From Kingdonia uniflora (taxonomy: Eukaryota > Streptophyta > Magnoliopsida > Ranunculales > Circaeasteraceae): a stretch of DNA of 64,000 nucleotides. The number at the start of each line of letters is the position of its first letter. Position 1 is the stretch's first letter. The DNA is taken from contig JACGCM010001844.1 in NCBI GenBank assembly GCA_014058105.1, positions 1,488,001-1,552,000 of the forward strand. The letters run 5' to 3'. Shown here piece by piece: positions 43,432 to 55,741 of this stretch. Position numbers and translations under genes: made by a program. The notes under the pieces are model-generated. The model was not told the origin of the DNA and did no database searches. It saw nothing but the letters and a program-made list of their open reading frames with translations.

Positions 43432-44796
43432 ATGTTTCAGGAACTAGAGGATTTGACGAGTAATTTGAACAGGTGTAGTAACCTAACTGATGATGAAAAG
43501 GAAAGTGAAGCAGAGCAGATGACAGGGAAAGATCAGGGTATTGAAGATAAACTTCATATGAATAGAGAGGATCAGACGACAGGGGGAGATCAAGCTAAAG
43601 TAGTAGAAGTTGCCCGTGACTCCAACATTCTAGCACCATCTAGCGAAGCACTGCCACAGAATGTCGAACCTCAGGTATTACCTAATCCTAACACTGTTAA
43701 TGATATTCAACCTAGACGTTCAGAAAGGCCTACTAAAGGTATTCCAAAATCTACTTACGAACCAAATATCAATTCTAAAGCCAAATACTCAATTTCTGAT
43801 TATGTGTCCACCCATAGGTTGGCTAAGTCGTTTACATACACTATGAATCAATTATCTTCTGTATCTATTCCTAGTAATTTGCAGGAAACACTATCAGATC
43901 TACGATGGAAGAAAGCCATGAATGAAGAGATGAATGCATTACAGAAGAATTCTACTTGGGAACTTGTTGATAAACCCCACGGATATCGTATTGTTAGGTG
44001 TCGCTGGATCTTTACTATAAAGATAAATTCAGATAGAAGTATTGATAGGTATAAAGCCAGACTAGTTGCCAAAGGGTATATGCAGACGTATGGTGTAGAT
44101 TACGAGAAGACCTTCGCCCCAGTGGTAAAGATAAACACTATTCGTGTACTTATTTCTCTTGCAGCCAATCAAGGTTGGCCATTACAACAGTTTGACGTGA
44201 AGAATGTATTTCTCAATGGAGACTTAGAAGAAGAAGTATACATGGAGTTACCACCTGGAGTCACGAATTCTGAAGGAGGAAAAGTATGCAAATTAAAGAA
44301 GGTATTGTACGGGTTAAAACAATCACCACGAGTTTGGTTTGGACGGTTTTCGAAGAGCATGAAGGCATTTGGATATAGACAAAGTAAATCTGATCATACC
44401 TTATTTATAAAATGGAAGTCAGGAAAGCTTACCGCTCTTATTGTTTATGTTGATGATACGGTTGTTACTGGAAATGACTCAGTAGAAATGGAGGCACTGA
44501 AGAACTATTTGTCACGGGAATTTGAGATGAAGGATCTGGGACAGTTAAAATACTTCTTAGGCATTGAAGTTGCAAGATCAAGTCAAGGTATTTTCATGTC
44601 TCAACGAAAGTATATATTAAACCTTCTTGCAGAAACTGGGATGTTTGATTACAAACTGGTAGATACACCGATTGAAGCGAATCATCACTTGGGAATGTTT
44701 TCTGACCAAGTTCCATGTGATAAAGGAAGGTACCAACGCTTAGTGGGAAGACTAATTTATCTCTCCCATACTCGACCAGATATTGCATGTCATTAG
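43432..44796 (+). pseudogene. Copia reverse transcriptase
   Basis: A 454-codon frame starts with an acidic linker, then PRRSERPTKGIPKSTY and the RT blocks WKKAMNEEMNALQKNSTWEL, RIVRCRWIFTIKIN, YKARLVAKGYMQTYGVDYEK, QQFDVKNVFLNGDLEEEVYM, GLKQSPRVWFGRF, IVYVDDTVVTGND and LGQLKYFLGIEV. The catalytic YVDD is present. The frame ends at 44794-44796 just past HTRPDIACH. The RT fold appears complete. Confidence 0.85.
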
Positions 44797-45407
44797 CGTC
44801 GTAAGTCAATTCATCCATAATCCAAGTGAATAACATATGAAGACGGTCTTTCAAATACTAAGGTACTTGAAGAAATCTCTGGGAAAAAGTCTCTTATTCC
44901 AGAAAGGTGGTGATATGGAAGTAATGGGATACACCGATGCAAATTGGACAGGAGATATGACGAACTGGAGGTCAACCTCAGTCTATTTTACGTTTGTATG
45001 TAGGAATTTGGTGACATTTAGAGCTAAAAAGCAAAAGGTTGTTGCCAGATCAAGTGCAGAATCTGAGTTTCGGGGTATGGCTCATGGAATATGTGAACTA
45101 CTATGGATACGGAATATATTGAAGGATCTTGGATTTAAACTCATGAAAGAAATGGATCTACACTGTGACAATAAAACAGCGATTATGATTGCACACAATC
45201 TAATTCAACATGACCGTATGAAACATGTTGAAGTGGATTGGTTCTTTATCATATCAAATATTGACAAAGGGTGTATATCTTTTTCATTCGTGAAGTCGGA
45301 AGATTAACTTGCAGATATTCTTACGAAAGGAGTTTGTGAACGAATATTTAACGACATGATTGACAAGCTGGGCATAATTGACATTTATGCTCCATCTTGA
45401 GGGGGAG
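44797..45407 (+). pseudogene. Copia RNase H and 3' end
   Basis: The frame from 44837 reads VFQILRYLKKSLGKSLLFQK, VMGYTDANWTGDMTNWRSTS, WIRNILKDLGFK and HCDNKTAIMIAHNLIQHDRM, which are the copia RNase H blocks with D, E and D residues. A TAA at 45305-45307 is followed by LADILTKGVCERIFNDMI, the usual copia C terminus. The polypurine tract 'gagggggag' (45399-45407) precedes the 3' LTR. Confidence 0.85.
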
Positions 45408-45579
45408 TGTTGAATATAGAATATACCTAATATAGGATATATACTAAATATAGGATATTCTTACTTAGCACCCAAGTAATTGTAACTATATAAGGAGAAG
45501 GTCTTCTTCCATTGTAATAATCGAATAATAATAAAGTTAGTCCTTCTCGAATCTCTTATTCTTTGTATTAGTTTCTACA
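45408..45579 (+). repeat. 3' LTR of the copia element (172 bp)
   Basis: It starts TGTTGAATATAG right after the polypurine tract and ends TTTCTACA before the AATAA duplication. It is nearly identical to the 5' LTR outside two short indels. Confidence 0.9.
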
Positions 45580-45584
45580 AATAA

Positions 45585-46381
45585 TACAGTAGACTTGAAT
45601 ATAGTCATACCATTGCTGATTGAAATTATTTTCAGGGGTCGGGCGCTTGTTAACTTCAACGCTATATTCTCCTTTGGAATTTTATTTTCTTTTCGGTTAC
45701 TGAAAATTTATTGGTATATGTAGTTCGTAAGATTATATATTTTAGATCATGCATAGGTGATGATCTGAACCATAATTAATCACGAGGAATCTTGAAAATC
45801 GATTATAGAGCTTCATTGTTAATTGTAGAAGTGATTAGATCACTCAATTAAGTTTGGAGACTGAACAACTTTTTGTAATGAACTTTTGTATATTTAGACA
45901 AGTATAAAGAAGAAGAAAAATGGATGTTATCCAAACCAAACACAATTTGAATGTGTACAGAGTATGACGTTTTCATACATGGTATGATAAAAGCAAGGAT
46001 ATGGCTCTAAGATCACAAAAGGACATTAATTTGGATGTTGTATGATAATCTCACAAAGGGTTTACTTTTGTCAAGTCAATTATAAATCGTAGGCCCCTAG
46101 GCTGCTGGCTTCTGCACCACATTACCCTTGGTAATACGCCTAGCTGAACCATTAGTCTCTAATACCATTCGTCATGGCCCTAAAGCTCCTGCATTGTGCA
46201 TACATAATCCCCCACCTTAATCACTTAGCTTGGCCGTGTAGAGTTTGTTCTTAAAAGACCTTGGTGCAATTCAGTGTATCTTCTTATATCTTTGTGTTGT
46301 TTGACTACATTTTTACCTGATCTTGGACTAAATATGATCTATTCATCTTAATAATAACCGTTAGTATACCTAAAGGAAGTT
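45585..46381. other. Intergenic DNA upstream of the MITE
   Basis: About 800 bp with no gene supported on either strand. It lies between the copia element and the MITE, within the distal upstream region of the KANADI gene. Confidence 0.5.
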
Positions 46382-46957
46382 GTTTTGGGCACCCATGTGT
46401 TATTAAGAGGAGCACATCTTAAAGAAAGGGCAAAAAGATAAAGCTAAAATATTAAAACGTAATTATTTCAAAACCTCCCCTTTCTCCTTCAATAATTTCC
46501 TTTTACCTCCTTCCCCATTAAAATTCTTAATTGAAGCATCCCTTTCGGTCTCACATCAGGAAAACAATAAACTCTATTTTCCTTTCTCCCATCTTTATCA
46601 CATCTTTCCACCGTAGAAAATAATTCTCTTACGAATTTCACGAACACGCTTACATTTAATTTTCTTAACTTAAATCCTACTTCATGAATTCGGTATAAAA
46701 AAAAGTATATTTTTACGATGAAAATATGTGATTTAAGGTAAGAAAGTGGGAAATAGAGTTTATTGCACTATTGATCTTGAAAAAAGAAAAGAGATACTTC
46801 AATGACGGGTTTGATGGAGAATTTTAATAGTGAAGAAGCTAAAATAAAATTATTGGAGAAAGGGGCGGATTTAAAATAACTACTATTTATTTTTGTAAAT
46901 TTTACCTTTATGTCCTCTCCTAGGTGTGCTCCCATTAAGAAAATTGGTGCCCATAAC
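46382..46957. mobile_element. MITE with long terminal inverted repeats (576 bp)
   Basis: The left end 'gttttgggcacc' pairs with the right end 'ggtgcccataac' (46946-46957). The pairing continues with interruptions for roughly 200 bp each side: 'ttaagaggagcaca' against 'tgtgctcccattaa', 'cccctttctcc' against 'ggagaaaggggc', and 'ataaactctatttt' against 'aaatagagtttatt'. No protein is encoded. A short AGTT at each outer border could be a target duplication, but the superfamily was not settled. It lies about 550 bp upstream of the KANADI start codon. Confidence 0.75.
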
Positions 46958-47506
46958 AGTTTCCATTCCTAAAATTAGGAGGGGGACAATGAATGAAATC
47001 TATATCCATTTTGTTAATGAAATATCCAAAATTAGCTAGAACTTAAGGTTCATGTAAAAGTAAATCCTCCATTTTTTGTTTCCAGCCTTCAATAAATAAA
47101 TTTTAAAAAAAAAGGGAGTTTGTGACCTCCTCATCACACACTAAAAAACTTCCTTTCATCTCCCCCTCTCCAAAAAAAAAAATTCCATCTTTTGTTTTCC
47201 TCTCTTCCCTTTCGCCTCCCTCTCTCCTAAAAGATATTAAACACACACCTCTCTTTCTCTCTCTCTCTCTCTCTCTTATAGTGTCATTGTCTCACATACT
47301 CCTCTATTTCTTCTTCTCTCTTCAACACTTTCTCATTCCCCTCTCTCTCAAACATCTCCAACTAACTCTCTCTAGCTATCTCTCATATAATATTCTTCAA
47401 CAATCTCATAAACCTAGTTGAAACTCTCTATCAAATATACTCAAACTTCACCACCGACACCCGGAGAGATATATATAGACAGTGTTAGAGTTTGTTTTGA
47501 GTAGTA
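46958..47506 (+). promoter_or_regulatory. Promoter and 5' leader of the KANADI gene, CT-rich
   Basis: Between the MITE and the start codon the sequence becomes strongly pyrimidine-rich, with a (CT)n run at about 47251-47276. CT-rich leaders are common in plant genes. No clear TATA box was chosen: 'cttataatattc' near 47385 and 'gagatatatatagac' near 47467 are both possible or irrelevant. The frame at 47122-47421 is a shadow of the CT-rich sequence. Confidence 0.5.
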
Positions 47507-50500
47507 ATGGAGCTTTTCCCACCACAACCTGATCTAACCCTCCAAATCTCTCAACCAAATACTAACAACAGCACATCAACTTGGAGAAGAACAACATCAG
47601 ATGATGTTGTTGTTGATCAAATGGACTTGGGTTTAGGCTTCTGGAAAAGAGCTTTAGATTCGAACACCACTCGTCCCTCCTCTACAACCATCGATACCTC
47701 TTTTGACCTCTCGTTAGCCCATCCTAGACTACTATCAGACTCTAACTCAAATACCCTCCACCATTTTCACCAAAATAATAACACCCATCATCAAAATCTT
47801 ATCCAACAACATCAGTTACATCATCATCATCAACATCAACATCATCGAGGAGGTCTTCCGCAAGATCTCGGCTTTTTAAGACCCATTAGAGGAATCCCAA
47901 TCTATCATAACCCTCCAGGGTTATCTTTTGTTCAAACACAACAACACAACCCATTGTTAGATTCTTCTAGTAATAATAACTCTAGTACTACTAATTCTAC
48001 TACTTTTCAATCTTCTCAAAATGGTCTAATGAGATCAAGGTTCTTTTCACGGTTTCCGACTAAGAGGAACATGAGAGCGCCACGAATGCGGTGGACTACT
48101 ACGCTTCATAATCGGTTTGTTCACGCTGTGGAGTTATTGGGTGGACATGAAAGTAAGGGTCTTTAGTTTTCTCTTGAACCACCATTTGATTGTTTGCTTG
48201 TTGGTTTCAATGGAGTTTGATAAAAAAAAATTAATTTTTTTAGGGGCTACACCAAAGTCTGTGTTGGAGCTAATGGATGTTAAAGATCTCACTTTGGCTC
48301 ATGTGAAATCACACTTGCAGGTAAAGAGAGAAATCTCATCTCTTTTTGCGATTTCAAAGTGTGGGTTTTTTTTAGACTTGAGTTAGAAGAGATAATGGGG
48401 ATCCTTAGTTTTGCTCAAAGATACAACCTTTTTTCCTTAAATCATCTTTTGCAACCTCTTTCATGACTTTGTTTTTTTTTTTTTTTTTTGGAGTGTTTCA
48501 CTCCTTTTGAGTTGCATTAGTAGTCCTTCATATCTCATTCTCTTCCAATTTATGGGGTTCATCATTGTTGGAGTAAAGAAGCAAATGGGGTTCTCTCTAA
48601 AATGGGATTTTATCATTTCTTACAGTACTAAAGGACCTAACAAAGTCTATAATGGGTTACTAGCTATTCTCTTTTAATTTAGTCCTTTGAGTGCAGCTTT
48701 GTCATGGGGTATCTATCTACTAAGTTGAGCTTGCTTTTGTAAGCTTACACTGAAGGATAAATGTCAGCACATAAATACATCCCTAATATCAAGGCCTAGC
48801 TACATTGGGTCTCTACAACTCTTCAAAGTCCAAACTTTTCTTTGTGATTTGGGATTTGATTAAGTTAACAGCCAGCTTTTTCCTTGGAAGAAGAAGAAGA
48901 AGAAGAAACCCCAATGTTAGAGAGTGTCTTGGGCTCTTAGCCAAGCCAAGCCAAGTCGAAAATTGGGCCTATTTACAAGATTCAAGATTTTATCATCCCC
49001 ATGTTTCTTTTTACATGAGAATAGCAACACAAGTACAGTGGCCTATAATTACTCAATGATGTCTTCTTCCCTTGGTTTTCCTGACTACATTCACTAACCA
49101 TGGTTAAAAATTATAGATACCATGTGTGTTGTTGTATTCACAACTAGGAAAAAAAGTCTAAACAGTAGCAATCCCCAAGTAACAAAACCAACATTTTCTC
49201 TCTCCATGGTTGTACTCATGTATAAAATTTATGAGCATATATGTATTTGTGTGTTTATGCACAATGCACCATTGTTGAAACTGTGGCACATTTTTCTGTA
49301 GATGTATAGGACAGTGAAGAGTACTGCTCACAGACCTGCTTCCTCTTCAGGTATAAGACTGACTTTTCTTCATTTTTTTGGTTTTCTTCACCTCATTAGT
49401 TCATTTTATGAGTGTTCTAGTATAATGTTGGACTTACTTTTTAACTTTCTGATTTATTTTAGGCCACTCAGACGGGTTCGAAAATGGGGCAGCGGGAGAA
49501 ATTTCTGATGAAATGTTCGACCCAGGAGATCTATCACTGCCACAAGGAAGGGCGAGTTTGAATCAAGATCAAGATTACTGCGGTCTATGGAGCAATTCTT
49601 CGAGGTAAAAATGTGTGATCTCTTACGTACTTTTTCCTCCTCATTACTACGTTGGTATTTATATGGAGAAGTTATAATCAGTTATAAGTGAAGATTGTCG
49701 CCATGATGGAGAAGATCATCCTCCGCAGATATAGACGATTAAAATGTTTACTGTCTATTTAATGTTATTTAACTTAATTAAAGTGTGAAATTGAATTAGC
49801 ATTCTTTGTTACATATCGTAAGCGTATTTGACACTGTCGCAAGTATCCCAATGAACAGGTCATTTACAAGGATGGTCTCATCCTCATCGAGATTATTCTC
49901 AGACATCAACATATGTAAGGATATGTACATACATTTATGGCAGGTTATTGGATACCCCTTTGTTGACATCCTTTCAGGATTTTTCAGTGAGGGCCAAAAT
50001 AAGGATGATATAAGGGTTGGTTTATCCTTGGATAGAATCTCCTCAACATGAAGATCATCCCCAGAATAACCCATTTCTTATTTCGAATACCTAGAAAAGG
50101 TTTTACATATAAAGCTTCTTTCCTTCTAGTAGTTGCTTAAAATGAAGGTATTAGAAACCAACATCTCTCGCCATACCATTCCAATACATTGTATAATTTG
50201 ACTACATATATATCCACCTGAAATGGAGATATCTCTTTACTTCAGATTTTGTGGGGGCTCTTAGACAAAGCAAGTGAGCCCCATGAGGTTGAAGCAGACT
50301 TAGTGTCAAAGCTAAGTCCCTTGAAGCTTCTTTGTAGTAGGGATAATGGAGTGTCACATGGGGAAAGGGGTGTTATTCATGATTTGCTTTAGTTCAATCA
50401 GCATAAATGATAAAAGCTAGCTAAAGAGTTCTAAACAAGTTAACAGTAAAAGAAATGTTTACTTTTTTTTCATCAGTTAGCTTTTCTTCTTTCCCCTCTT

Positions 50501-51284
50501 CATTCATGCATGGCTTCCACTGATATAAAACAACTTTTCTTTAATTTTTGCAGCAGAGAAGCTTGGCTGCATGGCAAACAAAGGGATTATGAAGGAAGAG
50601 CATCATCTTTTGAGGTAAACTAAATTATTGAAATCCCCATATTTCAATGTTGATTTTCTCTTTATTTTCTACTCTATTTATAAAGTGAAGGGGCCACTTT
50701 ATCATTTTACAAAGTAAAAGGAAAAGGGGATATATCAAAGTGTATTTAGTAGAAACATGTTGCTAATTAGTTTGAAACCATGTCTTTCTTCGAATTATTT
50801 GTTCCTCGTCTCTTAGTAGATCCAAAAAGAAGGAACCACTAATGGACAGCGATAAACTACGAGTTTAAGTGCGCATTAAACATGATGCATTATTTCTGCA
50901 CACCATGACAAGTTAAGTCTATCTTTCGTGCAGTATGCTTATATTAGCTACATTCACCGTAAATATTACACAAATGCAAGATATCACATATATGCCATAT
51001 ACTTCTATTACATATTTGAAGTTGATAGCATTCTTCTACTAAAATGTGCCTTGTGTGGTTCACAGTTTGTCACCACTTCATGAAAGTTTACTTAAAACCT
51101 TTATTAATTCTCTTACTTAGCTTTACTTTTGTGTTTATTTTGTTTTTTTCAGAAGGAGATGGACCCAAGGTGTTCAAGCAATGAGAGAATATCTGTAGAT
51201 TTGAACTCACCAACAAGTGTTTCAGCTGGGACAACAAGCCCCAAGATACCAAATCTAGACTTCACCTTGGGCAGGCCACATTGA
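47507..51284 (+). CDS. KAN2: KANADI-type GARP transcription factor (KAN2-like), six exons
   Basis: KANADI proteins are nuclear DNA-binding repressors that set abaxial identity in leaves, flowers and vasculature, and act against HD-ZIPIII and auxin programmes. Exons: 47507-48152, 48244-48320, 49302-49350, 49463-49604, 50554-50614 and 51153-51284. All are GT-AG with consistent phase, giving 368 codons plus stop. The N terminus (MELFPPQPDLTLQIS, then DLGLGFWKRALDS) and the LRPIRGIPIYHNPPG block are KANADI signatures closest in my memory to KAN2. The GARP domain (residues about 188-246, KRNMRAPRMRWTTTLHNRFV to TLAHVKSHLQMYRTVK) is complete across exons 1-3. The tail IPNLDFTLGRPH is the conserved C-terminal motif. 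Histidine- and asparagine-rich runs lie around residues 85-110. Exon 5 has a tandem NAGNAG acceptor. Confidence 0.9.
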
Positions 51285-54200
51285 TCTCCCCCTCACCTCT
51301 AGTACTCATTTTGATATCATTATATGTATCTGTAGTTAGATAAAGAGTGGGAATCAGGTACCCATGCACTTTAATATCTGAGAAAAAAAAAAAAGAGTTA
51401 GAGAGAGATAAAGACAAGCAGGGACAGAAAAGACAGAAAGCAGGAGAGAAAGAAAAAAAAAAGGGAGAGAAATGTTTGAGAAAGAAAGCATGTCCTTAAG
51501 TGCCTCCCAATAACCTATTGTACTCCTAAGTAAATATATGAGAAATCTAATATTGTTTAATGTGTTCTTGCATTCTTCAACACTATGTGCAGAGAGAGAC
51601 AGAGAGAGAGAGTCTTTGTAAATGTAATATAATGTAATGTAATGGGGACTAACCTTAAAACCAATATTTTGAAAATATGTCAAAAAGGGTGTTTGGGGCT
51701 CTCTTTCTTTTCATTCTTAGGCATTTGCACGTGATTTACTTTACCACTTTTTCTTTCAAAGAAAAAGGAAAGAAAAAGAGATAAAAATGAGGTACAACTG
51801 TACAACAGGAGGATTGGGTCCTCTTTAGACCTTATGCTTCCATCACAATTACAGGTCCTAAACACATTAATGTACATGCAAACACATCCATACTTAACAG
51901 CAGTTCTTATCATTGCATTCGTTAGGGTTTAACGTTCTCCATGTGTTCTTTTCTTTAGTTCATTGGGGTTTTTTTTTACTAAGGAGTAAGTTTACCTTTC
52001 TAATTTTCACACATTCTGAATGTTTTCAATTTTGCAAAAACCTTATCCTTCAAATGATAATGCAGATCTCAAATTAATCATTGTTCCTTTCACACGACAT
52101 ATTCTCTGAAATTCTTCAACGTGTAGAGGTCACGGATTTGTTGGCTAGTGAGGAAATGTAGCCAAGAACATGAAATACTTTTACGACGTGATATCCTTTT
52201 CAAGATATTCTCCTTGGTTTCTTCTAATCCTTGTACAAATCAAGATGCTTTACGGAACATGTTAAGCTGAAGAATACTAAACATTGAGACACAATGGCCC
52301 ATAATCAACTCGTTGATTAAGGACCAGTTGGATTAGATTGGGTTTTGGTATTTACAGATAAATGTATGTCCTACGACATATGTCAATTTAGAAAACATAC
52401 ATGGTCAAAACTAATCTATGGTCGTTGTTAGCGAAAATTTAGGGTTACGGTTTCTTTGAACATAATATTTCACCGCATGTATGACCCGTTGATGCATCAC
52501 TCTCACTTGAGCGACTTGATGCTTTGAAACCAACCCCATGTTTGAGGACCATTGCATTTAAGCAAGAATTAGGGTTAAGGGTAAACGTAGAATGTGTACA
52601 TCCATCGTCTTGTAACAAACGGTTGAACCGTCCCTCTCAATTGAGCTCGCAAGGACCGATGTTGGGCCGAGAATTAAATCGAGTTTCCTTCCAAGGCAAA
52701 ACAAAAAAGATCACAAGAGTGATAGCATCATATACATATGTAAAAGACAAATGGACAACACATAAGTACATGGTGCAAAAACTTGGCTACTTATGTCCAT
52801 ACTTCTACTACAACACCACCTAAAAATAAAGTGTACTATTGTGATCTCAACTTGTTCTTTTACAATGACAACTCGAAAACAAGAACCCTAACCCTATATG
52901 GCTATAGGACAATACATAATCGCCCGGGATTCTCGAGTAGTTCGACCCATAATATTTCCTTCCTCTAGGTCCTTTCAAGCTGATCTCATTAATCCTTTAC
53001 TGTTTCTCTACGTTCATACATGTAAAGCCTCTAGGACTGTCTGATAGATGTCCTCCGATGTGATGCTATTAATAGAGGTTTGTTTGGCTTTAATTCAAAC
53101 ACATTTGAAAGGTGGTAAGTGAGGTGCAATTGCTAGAATACCCATTGATGGTAGTGAAGGAAGAAACCAATGTGACTCCCAAATTCTATTGTTGTTGCCA
53201 TCAAGAGACATATAACAAACTCCTCTACCTTATTTACTACACATTTTATCAAATAAACCCTAATGGTAGATTAGGTTATATACTTTTACTATTGAACACC
53301 TAACCTTTATTTTGAGGTGTTGACCAAAACCTCGACCTTTGATTATCATGCATTGACTTGACTATGACTTTATCTCAAATATTCATGCATCCCTAGGATG
53401 ATCCAACGGCAATCAATTAATATGTTAGTATTTTTATTATTATTATATTTTAATAAGAAAGAAAAATAATAAAATGGGGCCTCATGAATCTGTGATTCTG
53501 CAACTGCCACGTGTCAGACTTCTGTTCCCCTTCATCAATAATTCTGCCATGATTACTATTTGTCTACTTTTTACCAGAGAGAGAGAGAGATTTGACTCAG
53601 CCGAGTCAAGTTGTCGGCTAGCATTCACTCAAGCACGTGATATTCACGTGAGGGTATCTCACCATGCAGTATCTCGTATCGTGAGATTTGATGCTTGGTG
53701 ATATTATTAATTAGTTACATTAGCTAGTTAGATTAGATGACAGTGGAGAATCAGGAGGACAAGAAGAATAAAACCAATTCTGTGACTATGGTATGGGTAA
53801 CTCCACCTTAAATCCATATGTTTTGGTTATAGATTGGTTAAAACCCTCGTGCTATTGTTGTGCAATGTATCACTCACCTTCGATAACATGTATGAGTATT
53901 GTTGTACGTACGTAGTTTCTTAAACTTATATGAACATAAACTTATATATATATATATATGTAGTTTGATTGCAACTTGCAATGCATTACTTGAATAAGCA
54001 CATTTTGAGGTGAGCTGCTTGTGATGGGAATTGATCCCAGGACCTATTGGTTTTCTAAGCACTGACCCTATCGACAGACCAAGCCTCAGTTAGTTATATC
54101 TAGTGCACTAGAGTTGCATTACTTGGATTTGCTTAAAATGAGTCATGAAAACTGAATCAAATGCATGCAAGTATTTTAAAGACAGCCACCCCCCACAAAA

Positions 54201-55593
54201 CTTGTATTTGTATATTAGTGACCAAAAAAAATCAAACCTCAGAGAGAAGTTACCATGGTACATACTAAATATGAGACAAAGTAAAAGGCACAATTTGCAG
54301 TTGTGCAGCTTAGAAAGAGACGAGACACTGTTGTTGTAATAAATAAATAAAAAAGTCTAAAACCTTGAGCTACTAAAAACAAACTCAAACCCAAGGCCTG
54401 CAGCTCTGCATGCATGAGTAAAGAAAAGAAGAGAGATCGTACTCTTCTTCATCTCTATTCTCTCTACTCTACAGTGTTCAACAACAACAGTGGTATCAGT
54501 AGTAGCAGCAGAGATACTAGTCTAGTCTAGGGGACTCAAAATATGCATAATAATTTAAGAATGATTACTCTTATCATTAATTGTCGACCATGTGTTCAAC
54601 TGTCTCAATATCTACCACCCCCGTCAAAGACTCGCCCAAAGGTGCATGGCTACTGCTACTGGTATGAAGTGACGCGTCTTCTTTCTTGTTTAATGCCTAG
54701 TTTTCATCAAAATATGCAACATCCTGCAGTAACGTGTAATTCGAGAAACTTTCACTATATGTTTGTATGGTGTAGGTTGTGATATTTGGGGGATCGCCAA
54801 TTCCCCATGCATGTATGAAAGGAAAAGAAAAGAAAGTCGTAGTTGAAAATTAATTTTGCTCCAACACAACACGTATACCTAGAGATACGGTATTATAAAG
54901 GATAAACCTAAAAGGTCAAAATTAAAACACAACTACAAACGGCGCATAATAAGGCGAAAATCACGCGGTATATTAATCTAGGAGATGAACAAAGAGCATT
55001 TGAAGAAAGACTTTACACGTGTCAGCAGTAGTTTGTAGGAGGAGGGAGTAATGATTTAGCAATGGAGTGCATTATGATTGACGCACCGGTCCCATTAAGA
55101 AAAAAAGTTTTGTCTTCTCACATCACAGACGTAGGACAGCAGATTGTAGGATGTCAGTTTTTTGTCTTAATTTGGGCACGCCCAGAAACTAATAGTTTTG
55201 TAACTCACAACCAGTTTTGAATTTTATTTTACAAAATGCCCCCAAATTCATTCATTCATTCTATCTGGCCTCTAAGGATACGATAGAGACCATACTCTTG
55301 CTCCTTTTCGGGCAGTCCTGTCTCTGTCTGCCCGGCATTCAAGGCGGGCTATTTAGTTTTCCTTTTTCGACCTACATTTATCTCGAGATGAGTAGGTTAT
55401 GATTATGACATGACTGTAGAGGGAGCCTTTTGTTTCTCACTAATTAATAAATTGCGTGAGAGTCAAGGATTTTTGTCTCACAATCTTACTTTTACATTTC
55501 GCTCTAATTCATTCTCCACAGGGGCCACTCGCCACCTCTACTACTAACCAACTCTTCCCTCCAATTTTATCCCAAACTCCCACCCATCCACTC
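51285..55593. other. Intergenic region with simple repeats and a palindromic G-box cluster
   Basis: About 4.3 kb without a gene I can support. 51285-51680 is probably KANADI 3' untranslated sequence with purine-rich runs, but no canonical AATAAA was seen. A (TA)n run lies at about 53943-53960 and a GA run at 53577-53591. At 53592-53650 there is a dense group of palindromes. A CT-rich stretch at 54420-54480 followed by a (CAA)/(CAG)-like run could be the leader of an unrecognised transcript. The open frames here show no protein features. Confidence 0.5.
53592..53650. promoter_or_regulatory. Palindrome with W-box-like ends and twin CACGTG cores
   Basis: TTGACTCAGCCGAGTCAA (about 53592-53609) is nearly its own reverse complement and has TTGAC at both ends. 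It is followed by two perfect CACGTG cores at 53634-53639 and 53645-53650, whose starts are 11 bp apart (one helical turn). These are the core forms bound by WRKY and by bHLH/bZIP proteins. No gene start close by is recognised, so the role is unknown. Confidence 0.4.
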
Positions 55594-55741
55594 TTACAGC
55601 ATCTCCATCACTCCACTGTGCAACCCAACTCAAACTCGTTTTTTCCAGCAGCACTTGGGTTCACGTGTTATTTTTATTATTAATTTTGCTGACTTCAAAG
55701 TTTAGAATGCAATTTTCAAAATTCTGATAATAAGGGATCCC

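Larger units (their letters stand above)
41590..45579 (+). mobile_element. Ty1/copia LTR retrotransposon lacking gag, 4.0 kb
   Basis: LTRs at 41590-41769 and 45408-45579 start TGTTGAATATA and end TTTCTACA, and the perfect duplication AATAA flanks them (41585-41589, 45580-45584). A primer site of the initiator-Met type ('tggtgtcagagc', 41770) and a polypurine tract ('gagggggag') are present. The order protease, integrase, RT, RNase H identifies Ty1/copia. Only about 190 bp separate the 5' LTR from the protease frame, so the gag region is absent. LTRs differ mainly by two short indels, so the insertion is fairly recent. Stops at several points make it non-coding as a polyprotein. Confidence 0.92.

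Noticed and set aside
47122..47421. A 99-codon S/L-rich plus-strand frame upstream of KANADI
   Set aside because: It is a translation of the CT-rich leader and promoter, with no start context or homology, and its composition is explained by the simple repeat.
54008..54095. A possible tRNA gene suggested by a 'gggaattgatccc' phrase
   Set aside because: No cloverleaf with anticodon stem could be built, and the phrase is shared with a degenerate copy at 40926-40972, so it is a dispersed repeat at most.
54420..54780. Possible microRNA precursor in a leader-like CT-rich stretch
   Set aside because: I compared it by eye with conserved plant microRNA sequences I know and saw no match, and no long hairpin stem is evident.
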